Origin: Defluviitaleaceae bacterium
GTDB taxonomy: Bacteria; Bacillota_A; Clostridia; Lachnospirales; WQUN01
Length of the DNA: 7,192 nt
Reading direction: 5' to 3'
NCBI GenBank assembly: GCA_009779525.1
Contig: WREB01000059.1
Location: 1 to 7,192, forward strand
Positions 1 to 5,704 of this stretch are shown here, in pieces. Numbering within the stretch: the first letter of the stretch is position 1; every line of letters starts with the position of its first letter. The position numbers and the translations under genes are program-made. The notes under the pieces are model-generated. The model did no database searches, was not told where the DNA came from, and was given only the letters and a program-made list of their open reading frames with translations.

Positions 1-475
1 AACCGCCGGTTTAATTTGCTCCGACGATTCGACGAGGGCGATCATTGGCAAAGGGATAAGGCGCAACCTCGAGCTCGGCCGCTTCTTGGTGGCCGAGGCG
101 GGGGTTTTTGTCGCGTCGGTAATTGACGTCAAGCGTTCCGGCTCGGTCAACTTCGCGATACTCGACGGCGGGATGAGTTCGTTTTACAGGCCGATGTTTA
201 CCAACCAAAAGCACCGCGTGACCGTAGTCGGCAAGACGCAAAAAAACGAAACGCGCTGCGCCAAATCGCGAGGCAGTGAAAATCATGAAAAAGGCGCGCT
301 CAAGTACCGCCTGGTCGGCAACACCTGCACGCCGCTCGATGTGATCGGCGACGAGGAGTTGCCGGCTCTTATGGCGGGCGACCTGCTGGCGTTCGAGAAC
401 GCGGGCGCCTACGGCTATTCGATGAGCATGCTGGATTTCATATCGTTCGATAGGCCGAAAGAGATAATGATATGA
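1..475 (+). CDS. Fold-type III PLP-dependent decarboxylase, C-terminal part (partial at 5' end)
   Basis: The frame is open from the window edge (first full codon at base 2) to TGA at 473-475, giving the last 157 residues of a longer protein. The TTG at 86 is only an internal codon. Family landmarks of the diaminopimelate/ornithine decarboxylase fold are visible: ELGRFLVAEAG (about residues 24-34, the phosphate-binding E-x-GR segment), FAILDGGM (about 51-58), GNTCTPLD with the catalytic Cys near 109, and AGAYGYSMS with the PLP-contacting Tyr near 137. The PLP lysine would lie in the missing N-terminal half. CTPLD and the ELGR opening resemble the BtrK-type decarboxylases, which act on amino acids tethered to carrier proteins, more than housekeeping LysA; this is by memory of the family, so the substrate stays open. 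The next gene starts 93 bases downstream on the same strand, so both may belong to a small biosynthetic or metal-related cluster extending left of the window. Confidence 0.85.
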   Translation, partial: TAGLICSDDSTRAIIGKGIRRNLELGRFLVAEAGVFVASVIDVKRSGSVNFAILDGGMSSFYRPMFTNQKHRVTVVGKTQKNETRCAKSRGSENHEKGALKYRLVGNTCTPLDVIGDEELPALMAGDLLAFENAGAYGYSMSMLDFISFDRPKEIMI

Positions 476-568
476 TTTCGCATGCTCATCGAATAAAATC
501 GATCAGGCCATTTATTTGAAACGTCATCGATAAAAAAAAAGATTTAACTTCGCATCAGAAGGGTTAAG

Positions 569-1372
569 ATGGATTCGTTAAATATTATCCGCGAAAAAAT
601 TATCAAAGGGACAACTGAGAGGGACCGGCGCGTCGAGGGCGTCTGGGGCGTCGACTGCCTGTACAGCCCGGAGGGCAACGGCCGCACGTTTAAATTCAAA
701 TTTTTGCTCGCGCAAACCGCGGGGCTCGGCTGCGCGTACAGCGCGCGCGCCGACTATCCGCCGGAAGAGCTTGATAAATACATCGGGACGGATTTTTTGG
801 CGGCCAAAATCGACGACACCGCCCTGGAAGTCGCGTTCATGGATTCGGCCTACCCGGCGGTGGAAGGCGCCAAGCCCGCCTATTTTGAAACGCGGGACGA
901 CGTCTCGGTAAAGAAGATGCGCTGGCGCAGCGAGCTCATATACCGCGAGGCCGAACATTTGCTCGGCAAAGTCGAGGGCGCCGACGTCGTCAACGTCGGA
1001 GTCGTCGGCGACATATTAACGCTGTTTTCGGAGCGCGGCGCAAACATCGTCGGGACCGACTACGACGCGGCGATAACCGGTCGAAAGCTATTCGGCAAAG
1101 TCGACATCATCGACGGCTCGCGCACGCTCGAACAAATCGCGCGCTCAAACCTCTGCATCGTCACCGGAATGACGATAACCAACCGCACGATCGACGGCAT
1201 CATCGACTGCTGCGCCAAAAACAGCGTAAAAATTATCGTGTTCGCCGAAACCGGCGCAAACCTCGGCGCGTACTACGCCGCCAACGGGGTCGATTCGTAC
1301 CTCGGCGAGACGTTCCCCTTCTACATTTTCAACGGCCCGAGCCGAATCGACGTCTACAGAAGGAAAGGTTAA
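569..1372 (+). CDS. DUF4213/DUF364 family protein (putative heavy-metal chelation, Rossmann-like)
   Basis: A 267-residue soluble protein starting at ATG 569, with AGAAGGG (557-563) five bases upstream. No signal peptide or membrane segment is seen. The N-terminal part (to about residue 95) resembles DUF4213, including an L-A-Q-T-A-G-L-G stretch and a segment ending FMDSAYPAV. The C-terminal half resembles DUF364 (PF04016): a Rossmann-type strand and turn VVNVGVVGD (about 141-149), TGMTITNRTIDGII (about 193-206), then a strand KIIVFAETGA and a final FNGPSRIDVY. DUF364 proteins are described as putative heavy-metal chelation proteins; their reaction is not established. The neighbouring PLP decarboxylase suggests, but does not prove, a role in making or handling a small metal-binding molecule. 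The gene converges on the minus-strand isomerase, and a 35-bp copy of its 3' end lies in the gap. I am fairly sure of the family and unsure of the function. Confidence 0.7.
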   Translation: MDSLNIIREKIIKGTTERDRRVEGVWGVDCLYSPEGNGRTFKFKFLLAQTAGLGCAYSARADYPPEELDKYIGTDFLAAKIDDTALEVAFMDSAYPAVEGAKPAYFETRDDVSVKKMRWRSELIYREAEHLLGKVEGADVVNVGVVGDILTLFSERGANIVGTDYDAAITGRKLFGKVDIIDGSRTLEQIARSNLCIVTGMTITNRTIDGIIDCCAKNSVKIIVFAETGANLGAYYAANGVDSYLGETFPFYIFNGPSRIDVYRRKG

Positions 1373-1429
1373 AACCCAAGCGCCGCCAATTATCTTCAAC
1401 GGCCCGAGCCGAATCGACGTCTACAGAAG
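1328..1429 (+). repeat. 35-bp perfect direct repeat (3' end of the DUF364 gene duplicated downstream)
   Basis: Bases 1328-1362, inside the DUF364 gene, recur without a mismatch at 1395-1429, outside it (offset 67 bases). The first copy encodes FNGPSRIDVYRR near the protein C-terminus. The second copy, shifted by one frame, still reads FNGPSRIDVYRR followed by SRD and TAA at 1440-1442, so it looks like a second gene terminus left behind by a small duplication or recombination. Identity at third codon positions argues that the event is recent. The second copy fills the gap between the two convergent genes. Confidence 0.9.
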
Positions 1430-1444
1430 AAGCCGCGATTAATT

Positions 1445-2239
1445 TTATAGCGCGGCCAGTTTTTCTTTTAGAAACCCGACGGCAAGGCGGATGTCTTCCT
1501 CCGGCGAATCGCCGACCTCGCGCTCGATCGTCAAGAACCCTTCGTAGCCAATTTTCTTAAGCGCCCCCAGGTACGCGTCCCAGTTAACGCCGCCGCATCC
1601 GAGCGGGACTTCCTCCCATGTGATAGGGTCCGTCGGAAAATGCACGCCGTCCTTCGCGTGCGTATGCACAATAAATTTGCCAAGCGCCGCGACGCCCTTG
1701 ACGGGATCGTCGTTAACGCACATGACCAGGTTTGCCGGGTCGAAGTTTACCCGAACCCCGCCCGCGCCGAGGCTTTCCAAGAAGACGCGAAGCACTTCCG
1801 CCGTCTCCGGCCCCGTTTCGACCGCGAAGGACGAGCCGATCGAATCCGCGTAAAGCGCGAGTTCCCTGCAGGCCTTCCGCATCGTCTCCTTCGTCGCGTT
1901 TTCTTCCGCGGGCACGACTCCTATGTGCGTCGTCACGACGTCGCATTCGAGCCGCTTAGCTAAATCGATGATCCGCTTCGACTTTTCGACTTTCGCGACG
2001 TTTTCGCCCGCGTCCTCGAACCCGTGGCCGCCCAGGTCCCCGCATATCGCGGAAAACACGAGCCCGTGCCCCTTTATGATCTTCAGCCATTCCCGCTCTT
2101 TTGCGCCGTCCATGTTTTCGGGGGCGAGCTCGCCGTACGAGGAGTACGCCTGCACGCCCTGCGCCCCCAGCGCCGCGGCGCGCGCTGCCGCCTCCTTTAA
2201 CCCGATCTTAAAGCTTTCAAGCATCACGCCGATTTTCAT
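1445..2239 (-). CDS. Sugar phosphate isomerase/epimerase-like TIM-barrel protein
   Basis: A 264-residue protein of the xylose-isomerase-like TIM-barrel superfamily (AP endonuclease 2 fold, PF01261), which includes sugar and inositol-pathway epimerases, isomerases and dehydratases. The start is ATG at 2239-2237, because a strong GGAGG (complement of 2245-2249) sits five bases before it. An upstream in-frame ATG would make the Shine-Dalgarno itself coding. The likely metal and catalytic residues are in the expected order: H105 (VVTTHIG), E141 (AVETGP), D167 (NFDPAN), H192/H194 (VHTHAKDG) and E239 (TIEREVG). The N-terminus (KIGVMLESF) is the first barrel strand and there is no signal peptide, so it is cytoplasmic. 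Length fits the family. The substrate cannot be read from the sequence. It is transcribed alone, leftward, from a promoter near 2274-2302 that holds a palindrome. Its head-to-head position with the pst operon does not by itself imply a phosphate role. Confidence 0.85.
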   Translation of the reverse strand: MKIGVMLESFKIGLKEAAARAAALGAQGVQAYSSYGELAPENMDGAKEREWLKIIKGHGLVFSAICGDLGGHGFEDAGENVAKVEKSKRIIDLAKRLECDVVTTHIGVVPAEENATKETMRKACRELALYADSIGSSFAVETGPETAEVLRVFLESLGAGGVRVNFDPANLVMCVNDDPVKGVAALGKFIVHTHAKDGVHFPTDPITWEEVPLGCGGVNWDAYLGALKKIGYEGFLTIEREVGDSPEEDIRLAVGFLKEKLAAL

Positions 2240-2273
2240 TTGATCCTCCATTAATAAAATCCGGTCCGTCCGA

Positions 2274-2302
2274 ATATTATCAAACGATACCTTAGGTATC
2301 AA
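2274..2302 (-). promoter_or_regulatory. Candidate promoter for the isomerase gene
   Basis: Read on the minus strand, TTGATA (complement of 2297-2302, five of six matches to the -35 consensus) is followed after exactly 17 bases by TAATAT (complement of 2274-2279, four of six matches to the -10). The start of transcription would fall near 2267, giving a leader of about 28 bases with GGAGG just before the ATG. An overlapping GATAAT one register away is an alternative -10 with a shorter spacer. Assigned by eye. Confidence 0.5.
2286..2300. promoter_or_regulatory. 15-bp perfect palindrome, candidate operator
   Basis: GATACCTTAGGTATC consists of two perfect 7-base arms around one central base. It lies inside the -35/-10 spacer of the leftward promoter and overlaps its -35 box, which is where a repressor, or a spacer-binding activator, would act on the isomerase gene. 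No regulator gene lies in the window, so the binding protein is unknown. Confidence 0.5.
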
Positions 2303-2389
2303 CCTCTTCCGCATGCGCGTCCTCGGCATGGGCGGCGCCGGCGCCTTCCAAAAAAAAACCGCGAACGCGCAAACGTTTTTACAAAAAGG

Positions 2390-2417
2390 CAGGCGCAATT
2401 AAAGCCGCCTGTTTTTT
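2390..2417 (+). terminator. Hairpin followed by T6, terminator-like
   Basis: CAGGCG (2390-2395) pairs with CGCCTG (2406-2411) around a 10-base loop, and T6 follows at 2412-2417. The stem can be lengthened by G-U pairs and by the A-run before it pairing with the T-run. On the minus strand the same stem is followed by CC and T5, so it could work in both directions. It sits between divergent genes rather than after one. It would therefore insulate the pst promoter from transcripts arising further left, or stop antisense transcripts, rather than end a gene seen here. Confidence 0.45.
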
Positions 2418-2442
2418 ACCAAATATTTACGAACAATTTACC
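2415..2442 (+). promoter_or_regulatory. Candidate PHO box: three TTTACC/G direct repeats at 11-bp spacing
   Basis: TTTACC (2415-2420), TTTACG (2426-2431) and TTTACC (2437-2442) start exactly 11 bases apart, separated by AT-rich five-base spacers. PhoB of E. coli and PhoP of Bacillus bind direct repeats of this size and spacing (the Bacillus unit is close to TTAACA). The array ends 12 bases before a TAGAAT -10 box, the arrangement expected of an activator that replaces a weak -35. Its position ahead of a phosphate-uptake operon makes control by a PhoB/PhoP-family regulator the best reading. Confidence 0.75.
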
Positions 2443-2454
2443 AAACCATGCAAT

Positions 2455-2460
2455 TAGAAT
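2455..2460 (+). promoter_or_regulatory. Candidate -10 box of the pst operon promoter
   Basis: TAGAAT matches the -10 consensus at five of six bases. The place where a -35 would stand (2432-2437) holds no good match and overlaps the TTTACC/G array, which is typical of activator-dependent Pho promoters. Transcription would start near 2467, leaving a leader of about 37 bases. TACAAT at 2475-2480 is a weaker alternative because no -35 or phased repeat is suitably placed. Confidence 0.5.
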
Positions 2461-2503
2461 TTAAACAACGGCCATACAATGAATAAGAAAGGGGTCCGAT
2501 AAA

Positions 2504-3448
2504 TTGGGTTCGAAAATTTTGGCGATTTGCATCCTGACCGTTCTTATTATTACCGCCGGCTGCGCCGATAAGCAGGCTTTGGGGATTAATGCGGTTTCCG
2601 ATTCCGCCGCAAACGCAAACAGCGTCGAAACCATCGACTTAAGCAAAACCGTTTCCATAGAGTGTTCCGTTTCGATGCTGCGGTTCGCTAAAGAGATTTT
2701 TGAGGCATACGGAGACGAGGGCGGCGTTACCGCCTCCGGCAAGGAAGCCTCCATTGCTTCGCTGGCAAACGGTAAGTGCGACGTCGCCATATTTTGCGGA
2801 TCGGTTTCGGACATATCGGCTCACGAGGGAATGTCCGCGGTCGTAATAGGAACGGAAGTGATTCGCTTTATCGCGAACCCCGCAAGCAGCCGCGACGAAA
2901 TATCAATGGATGAGATTTATCAGTTATTCGTCGGGCACGACGATTTTGGCGATATGTTCGACGATTTTTTCGGCGACGATTTTTTTGAAGGCGATTTTTT
3001 CGAAGATGATTTTTTCGAAGACGATTTTAACGGCGATAACGATTATTTCGAATATTTCGAATATCCCGCTTGGGACATCACCCTGTCGGAACCGGGAACC
3101 GCATCCCGCGTTTTATTTGAAGACCTTTTTGAGCTGCGGGGAATCGTGGGAGGCAGAACGCAAAGCCTGATTCCCGAATGGGCGATCGTTTTTCCAAACG
3201 ACGGCGGCGTGATCGAATACGTGGCGGCTAACGAAAACGTAGTCGGCGTGGTCGGTACGGCGGCGGATGCCAGAGGATGCATTATTCTTTCGGTCGACGG
3301 CGCAAATCCTGAGGCTTCGGACTATTTTGGGAAACGGGAAGTCGTCCTTGCGTATATGGATGGAAACTCGTCGGCAAAGGAATTCGCCGCGTTTTTGCAA
3401 TTTGAAAATTTATCGTCCGTTTTCAATGATAATGGCGTCGGCCGTTAA
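2504..3448 (+). CDS. PstS-like substrate-binding lipoprotein with acidic-aromatic repeat insert
   Basis: A 314-residue protein starting at TTG 2504, with GAAAGGGG (2487-2494) nine bases upstream. An in-frame stop at 2480 leaves no upstream ATG. The N-terminus is a lipoprotein signal: a hydrophobic core (ILAICILTVLIITAG) ending at Cys20. The rest follows the PstS fold weakly: a first strand TVSIECSVSMLRFAKEIFEA (49-68), TASGKEASIASLANGKCDVAIF (76-97), DEIYQLFVG (136-144), SEPGTASRVLFEDLF (195-209) and ANENVVGVVG (242-251). The phosphate motifs are degenerate: GST is replaced by CSVS and the R-E-S-G-S-G-T segment by SEPGTAS. Between F-x-G and the usual Trp (W190) lies an insert, residues 145-189, rich in Asp, Glu, Phe and Tyr, with five tandem pentapeptides. 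It is the first gene of the operon, 37 bases before pstS. It may be an accessory binding or sensing protein at the cell surface; the ligand is unknown. Confidence 0.75.
   Translation: MGSKILAICILTVLIITAGCADKQALGINAVSDSAANANSVETIDLSKTVSIECSVSMLRFAKEIFEAYGDEGGVTASGKEASIASLANGKCDVAIFCGSVSDISAHEGMSAVVIGTEVIRFIANPASSRDEISMDEIYQLFVGHDDFGDMFDDFFGDDFFEGDFFEDDFFEDDFNGDNDYFEYFEYPAWDITLSEPGTASRVLFEDLFELRGIVGGRTQSLIPEWAIVFPNDGGVIEYVAANENVVGVVGTAADARGCIILSVDGANPEASDYFGKREVVLAYMDGNSSAKEFAAFLQFENLSSVFNDNGVGR
2960..3034 (+). repeat. Five tandem 15-bp units encoding D-D-F-F-E/G
   Basis: Five 15-base units in frame (2960-2974, 2975-2989, 2990-3004, 3005-3019, 3020-3034) follow the pattern GA(C/T)GATTTTTTCGAA and encode DDFFG, DDFFE, GDFFE, DDFFE and DDFNG (residues 153-177). 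Related sequence flanks both sides (HDDFGDMF before; DNDYFEYFEY after, which itself repeats TATTTCGAA). Four of the five units carry T6 or T7 runs. The near-identity of units at the DNA level points to expansion by slippage. Confidence 0.9.
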
Positions 3449-3454
3449 TCATAA

Positions 3455-3469
3455 ATAGGTAAAACCTAT
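3455..3469 (+). repeat. Short inverted repeat between the first SBP gene and pstS
   Basis: ATAGGT and ACCTAT pair around AAA in the 37-base gap, ending five bases before the AGGAGG of pstS. It could form a small six-pair hairpin in the mRNA that affects pstS translation or RNA processing. There is no T-run, so it is not a terminator. Confidence 0.4.
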
Positions 3470-3485
3470 AAAAAGGAGGCAATCC

Positions 3486-4682
3486 ATGAAATTGAAACAA
3501 ACCATTGCCGCGGTATTGATTGCGGCGTTCGTAACCCTTGGCTTACCGCCGGCCGCAACATTGCGCGCGGCTTCAGTCACGACGACCGTGGAGGTGGACG
3601 GCTTCAAAATCACCACCGAAGTGGTTACCGAGTCGGGCAAATCGTTGGTGCCCCTCAGTTTTTTCGAAAAGACGGTGGGCGCCGTCACGGCCTATAGCGC
3701 CCGCGCTAAAAGGATCAGCATCAGGACGGCGGCAAATTCTTTCGTTATGATGATCGGAAGCAAATCGTACAGCTTTAACGGAAAGCAGGGCGCCATGGCC
3801 GTCGCGCCGAAACTGATCGACGGCCAGCCCTACGTGCAGATGGACACGGTGCTTACCGCGATCGGCGCGACCATCAACGCGAACGTCGCCTCGGGCACTT
3901 TTTCGATCGAGTATTTTACCGGAATGAAGGGATCGGTTAAGATAACCGGTTCGACGACGCTTCAGGGCTTCGTGACGGAAGCGGCGGATTTTTTGAACGA
4001 AATGAACCCCGGCCTCAACGTTTCCGTCGCGGGCGGCGGCAGCGGCACCGGAATCAACGACACCATAAACGGGACCAATAATATCGGAATGTCCTCAAGC
4101 GTCTTGAACGATGCGCAAAAGAAAGAAATAAAGCACATCATTCCCGTAGCGCTCGACGGCATCGCGATAATCACGCACCCGTCGAACCCAGTAAATAATT
4201 TGACGGCGGCGCAAGCCGCGAAAATCTTCAAGGGCGAAATAACCAACTGGAAGGACGTCGGCGGAAACAACGCCCCGATAATCGTGCAGACCCGCGAGTC
4301 CGGCTCGGGAACGCTGGCGACGTTCCAAGAACTGCTGATGCGTCCCGTTTACGGCCGCGACAACGAAACGGTTGTTGCGACGGCGACGCCGCACGTTTCG
4401 GCCCAGCTGGTAATGATGGCGGTGGCGGCGGACGCGAACGCGATCGGTTTCGATTCGGTCGGCGTTTTGGACGACACCGTTAAAGTCGTTACGCTAAACA
4501 ATGTCATGCCTAATTTTGAAACGGTGGAAAGCGGCGCCTATCTGCTCGGACGCCAACTGTTCGTCTTATCAAAGGGCGTTCCGTCGGGCGCTTCCGCCAA
4601 ATTCATCGACTTCCTGCGCGCTCAGGAATGTCAGCAGAACTTCATCATAAACGGAGGCTACCTGAGTATCCGCAAGCCGTGA
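3486..4682 (+). CDS. pstS: Phosphate-binding protein PstS with N-terminal copper-amine-oxidase-like domain
   Basis: A 398-residue exported protein, longer than ordinary PstS because of an extra N-terminal domain. ATG 3486 follows AGGAGG (3474-3479) by six bases. Residues 1-29 form a signal peptide with a hydrophobic core and a likely signal peptidase I site near LRA-AS; there is no lipobox. Residues about 31-143 match the copper amine oxidase N-terminal-like repeat (PF07833), a surface-associated domain common in Firmicutes (SLVPLSFFEKTVGA at 53-66; PYVQMDTVLTAIGA at 115-128). Residues about 147-398 are a full PBP-like PstS. The phosphate-contacting motifs are TGSTTLQ (154-160), GGGSGTGI (183-190), MSSS (202-205), IFKGEITNW (247-255) and TRESGSGT (269-276). 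Its role is to capture phosphate outside the membrane and deliver it to PstC-PstA. It overlaps the pstC start by four bases, implying translational coupling, and the candidate PHO box upstream of the operon suggests phosphate control. Confidence 0.92.
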   Translation: MKLKQTIAAVLIAAFVTLGLPPAATLRAASVTTTVEVDGFKITTEVVTESGKSLVPLSFFEKTVGAVTAYSARAKRISIRTAANSFVMMIGSKSYSFNGKQGAMAVAPKLIDGQPYVQMDTVLTAIGATINANVASGTFSIEYFTGMKGSVKITGSTTLQGFVTEAADFLNEMNPGLNVSVAGGGSGTGINDTINGTNNIGMSSSVLNDAQKKEIKHIIPVALDGIAIITHPSNPVNNLTAAQAAKIFKGEITNWKDVGGNNAPIIVQTRESGSGTLATFQELLMRPVYGRDNETVVATATPHVSAQLVMMAVAADANAIGFDSVGVLDDTVKVVTLNNVMPNFETVESGAYLLGRQLFVLSKGVPSGASAKFIDFLRAQECQQNFIINGGYLSIRKP

Positions 4683-5704
4683 TTAAAATTAAGCAAGGCA
4701 AAATAATCGGACGCCTTTCCGCCATTCGGAGAGGCGTCCGAAGCCGCGGAGTCGCCGAGGGCATTTCCGAAGCGGTCGTTAAAATTTTTGCGGGAGCCGG
4801 CGTGCTGATGATTTTTTTCATCTTCGCGTTCGTTTTTATGCGCGCTTGGCCCGTCATAAGCGCAAACGGCTTCGGCCTTTTTTTCAAAACGGGATTCGAC
4901 CGACAGATAGACGAGGCGTTTCGCGCGGGGGCGGATTCGCCGTTGCTTGATTTCGGCCTGTTCGGCTTGATTATGGGCACGGTCATAACTACGCTTTTTT
5001 CCGTTTTGTTCGCGGCCGCGATCGGCGTCGGCGGAGCGGTGGTCATAAAGGAATTTACGCCCCGAACCGTTTCGTACGCGCTTATTTCGCTGGTTCGGCT
5101 GCTGTCAAGCATTCCGTCCGTCATCTTCGGCTTGATCGGCATTATTTTAGTCGTTCCGATGATACAAGACGTCTTCGTGACCCCGGATCTGCAGATAAAA
5201 TATTTAAGCCGGTTCCAAATCACGGGGCGGGGATTGTTAGCCAGCATAATCGTCTTAACCTTCATGCTGGTTCCCACGGTTGCGGCGCTAAGTTCCGACG
5301 CCATCGCCGCGGTGCCCAAGCGATACCGCGAAACGGGGTTTGCCTTCGGCATGACCCATTTCCGGGTCATATGGAAAATTATTTTGCCGACAAGCCGTTC
5401 CGGAATCATCGCAAGCGTCATTTTAGCGACCGGCCGCGGAATAGGCGAGGCGATCGCCGTTTCCATGGTGTGCGGCGGAATTGGCCTGACGCCCGATTTT
5501 TCGCTTGGGTTTGTTTCACTGCTTACCCCAGTGCTGCCGCTTTCATCCGCGATAATAAACAAGTCGGAGGGCATGGGAAACGCGTCCGTCGCTTCGGCGC
5601 TGTTCGCCTGCGCGGCGATATTGCTTTTAATCGGCGCTTTCTTAAGCATAGCGGCGCGCTTGGTGGACTCCTACATGAGGAAGAAGATTGGGAATGCGCA
5701 TTAG
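4679..5704 (+). CDS. pstC: Phosphate ABC transporter permease PstC
   Basis: An inner-membrane permease of 341 residues if started at GTG 4679, which overlaps the pstS stop as GTGA and suggests coupled translation. The only nearby GGAGG (4653-4657) is 21 bases away. An ATG at 4628 in the same frame would add 17 residues but would overlap pstS by 55 bases without a good ribosome site. A basic N-terminus of about 35 residues precedes six likely membrane segments, near 36-59, 94-123, 133-161, 184-205, 240-266 and 303-328. The EAA-type loop that docks the ATPase is RYRETGFAFGMTHFRVIWK with IILPTSRSGI after it (about 215-241), then GRGIGEAIAV. The PstC hallmark SIPSVIFGL is at about 144-152. It forms the translocation channel with PstA. 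The end overlaps the start of pstA. Confidence 0.92.
   Translation: MIKIKQGKIIGRLSAIRRGVRSRGVAEGISEAVVKIFAGAGVLMIFFIFAFVFMRAWPVISANGFGLFFKTGFDRQIDEAFRAGADSPLLDFGLFGLIMGTVITTLFSVLFAAAIGVGGAVVIKEFTPRTVSYALISLVRLLSSIPSVIFGLIGIILVVPMIQDVFVTPDLQIKYLSRFQITGRGLLASIIVLTFMLVPTVAALSSDAIAAVPKRYRETGFAFGMTHFRVIWKIILPTSRSGIIASVILATGRGIGEAIAVSMVCGGIGLTPDFSLGFVSLLTPVLPLSSAIINKSEGMGNASVASALFACAAILLLIGAFLSIAARLVDSYMRKKIGNAH

Noticed and set aside
86..88. TTG as a start for the decarboxylase
   Set aside because: The frame is open to the window edge and the residues before it (LICSDD, then ELGR) belong to the same conserved domain, so the gene is simply cut by the window.
511..545. Possible promoter (TTGAAA at 516-521) before the DUF364 gene
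   Set aside because: The -10 position at 17-base spacing reads AAGATT, a poor match. The AT-rich gap with A9 may hold a promoter but none can be defined.
1373..1444. Terminator between the convergent genes
   Set aside because: Only a four-base stem (CGGC/GCCG) without a T-run was found, and it lies within the duplicated 35-base repeat.
2334..2345. Twelve-base palindrome GGCGCCGGCGCC followed by A9
   Set aside because: Self-complementary GC repeats are easily formed by chance in GC-rich DNA. No T-run follows on the proper strand, so it is not a terminator, and it is not placed at a promoter box.
2240..2398. N-terminal extension of the isomerase to an upstream in-frame ATG
   Set aside because: The added 53 residues resemble no barrel sequence, and they would cover the promoter, the palindrome and the GGAGG site.
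2479..2502. Seven-codon mini-ORF (MNKKGVR) ending just before the TTG of the first operon gene
   Set aside because: No ribosome site precedes it and it overlaps the Shine-Dalgarno of the real gene. It is probably chance.
4628..4678. ATG 4628 as the pstC start
   Set aside because: It would overlap pstS by 55 bases and has no suitable Shine-Dalgarno. The GTGA overlap at 4679 is the more usual arrangement, though the choice is not proven.
4645..5649. Long open frame of 334 codons on the minus strand
   Set aside because: It is antisense to pstC over its whole length, and its translation is a basic/Ser/Pro-rich shadow with no recognisable domain.
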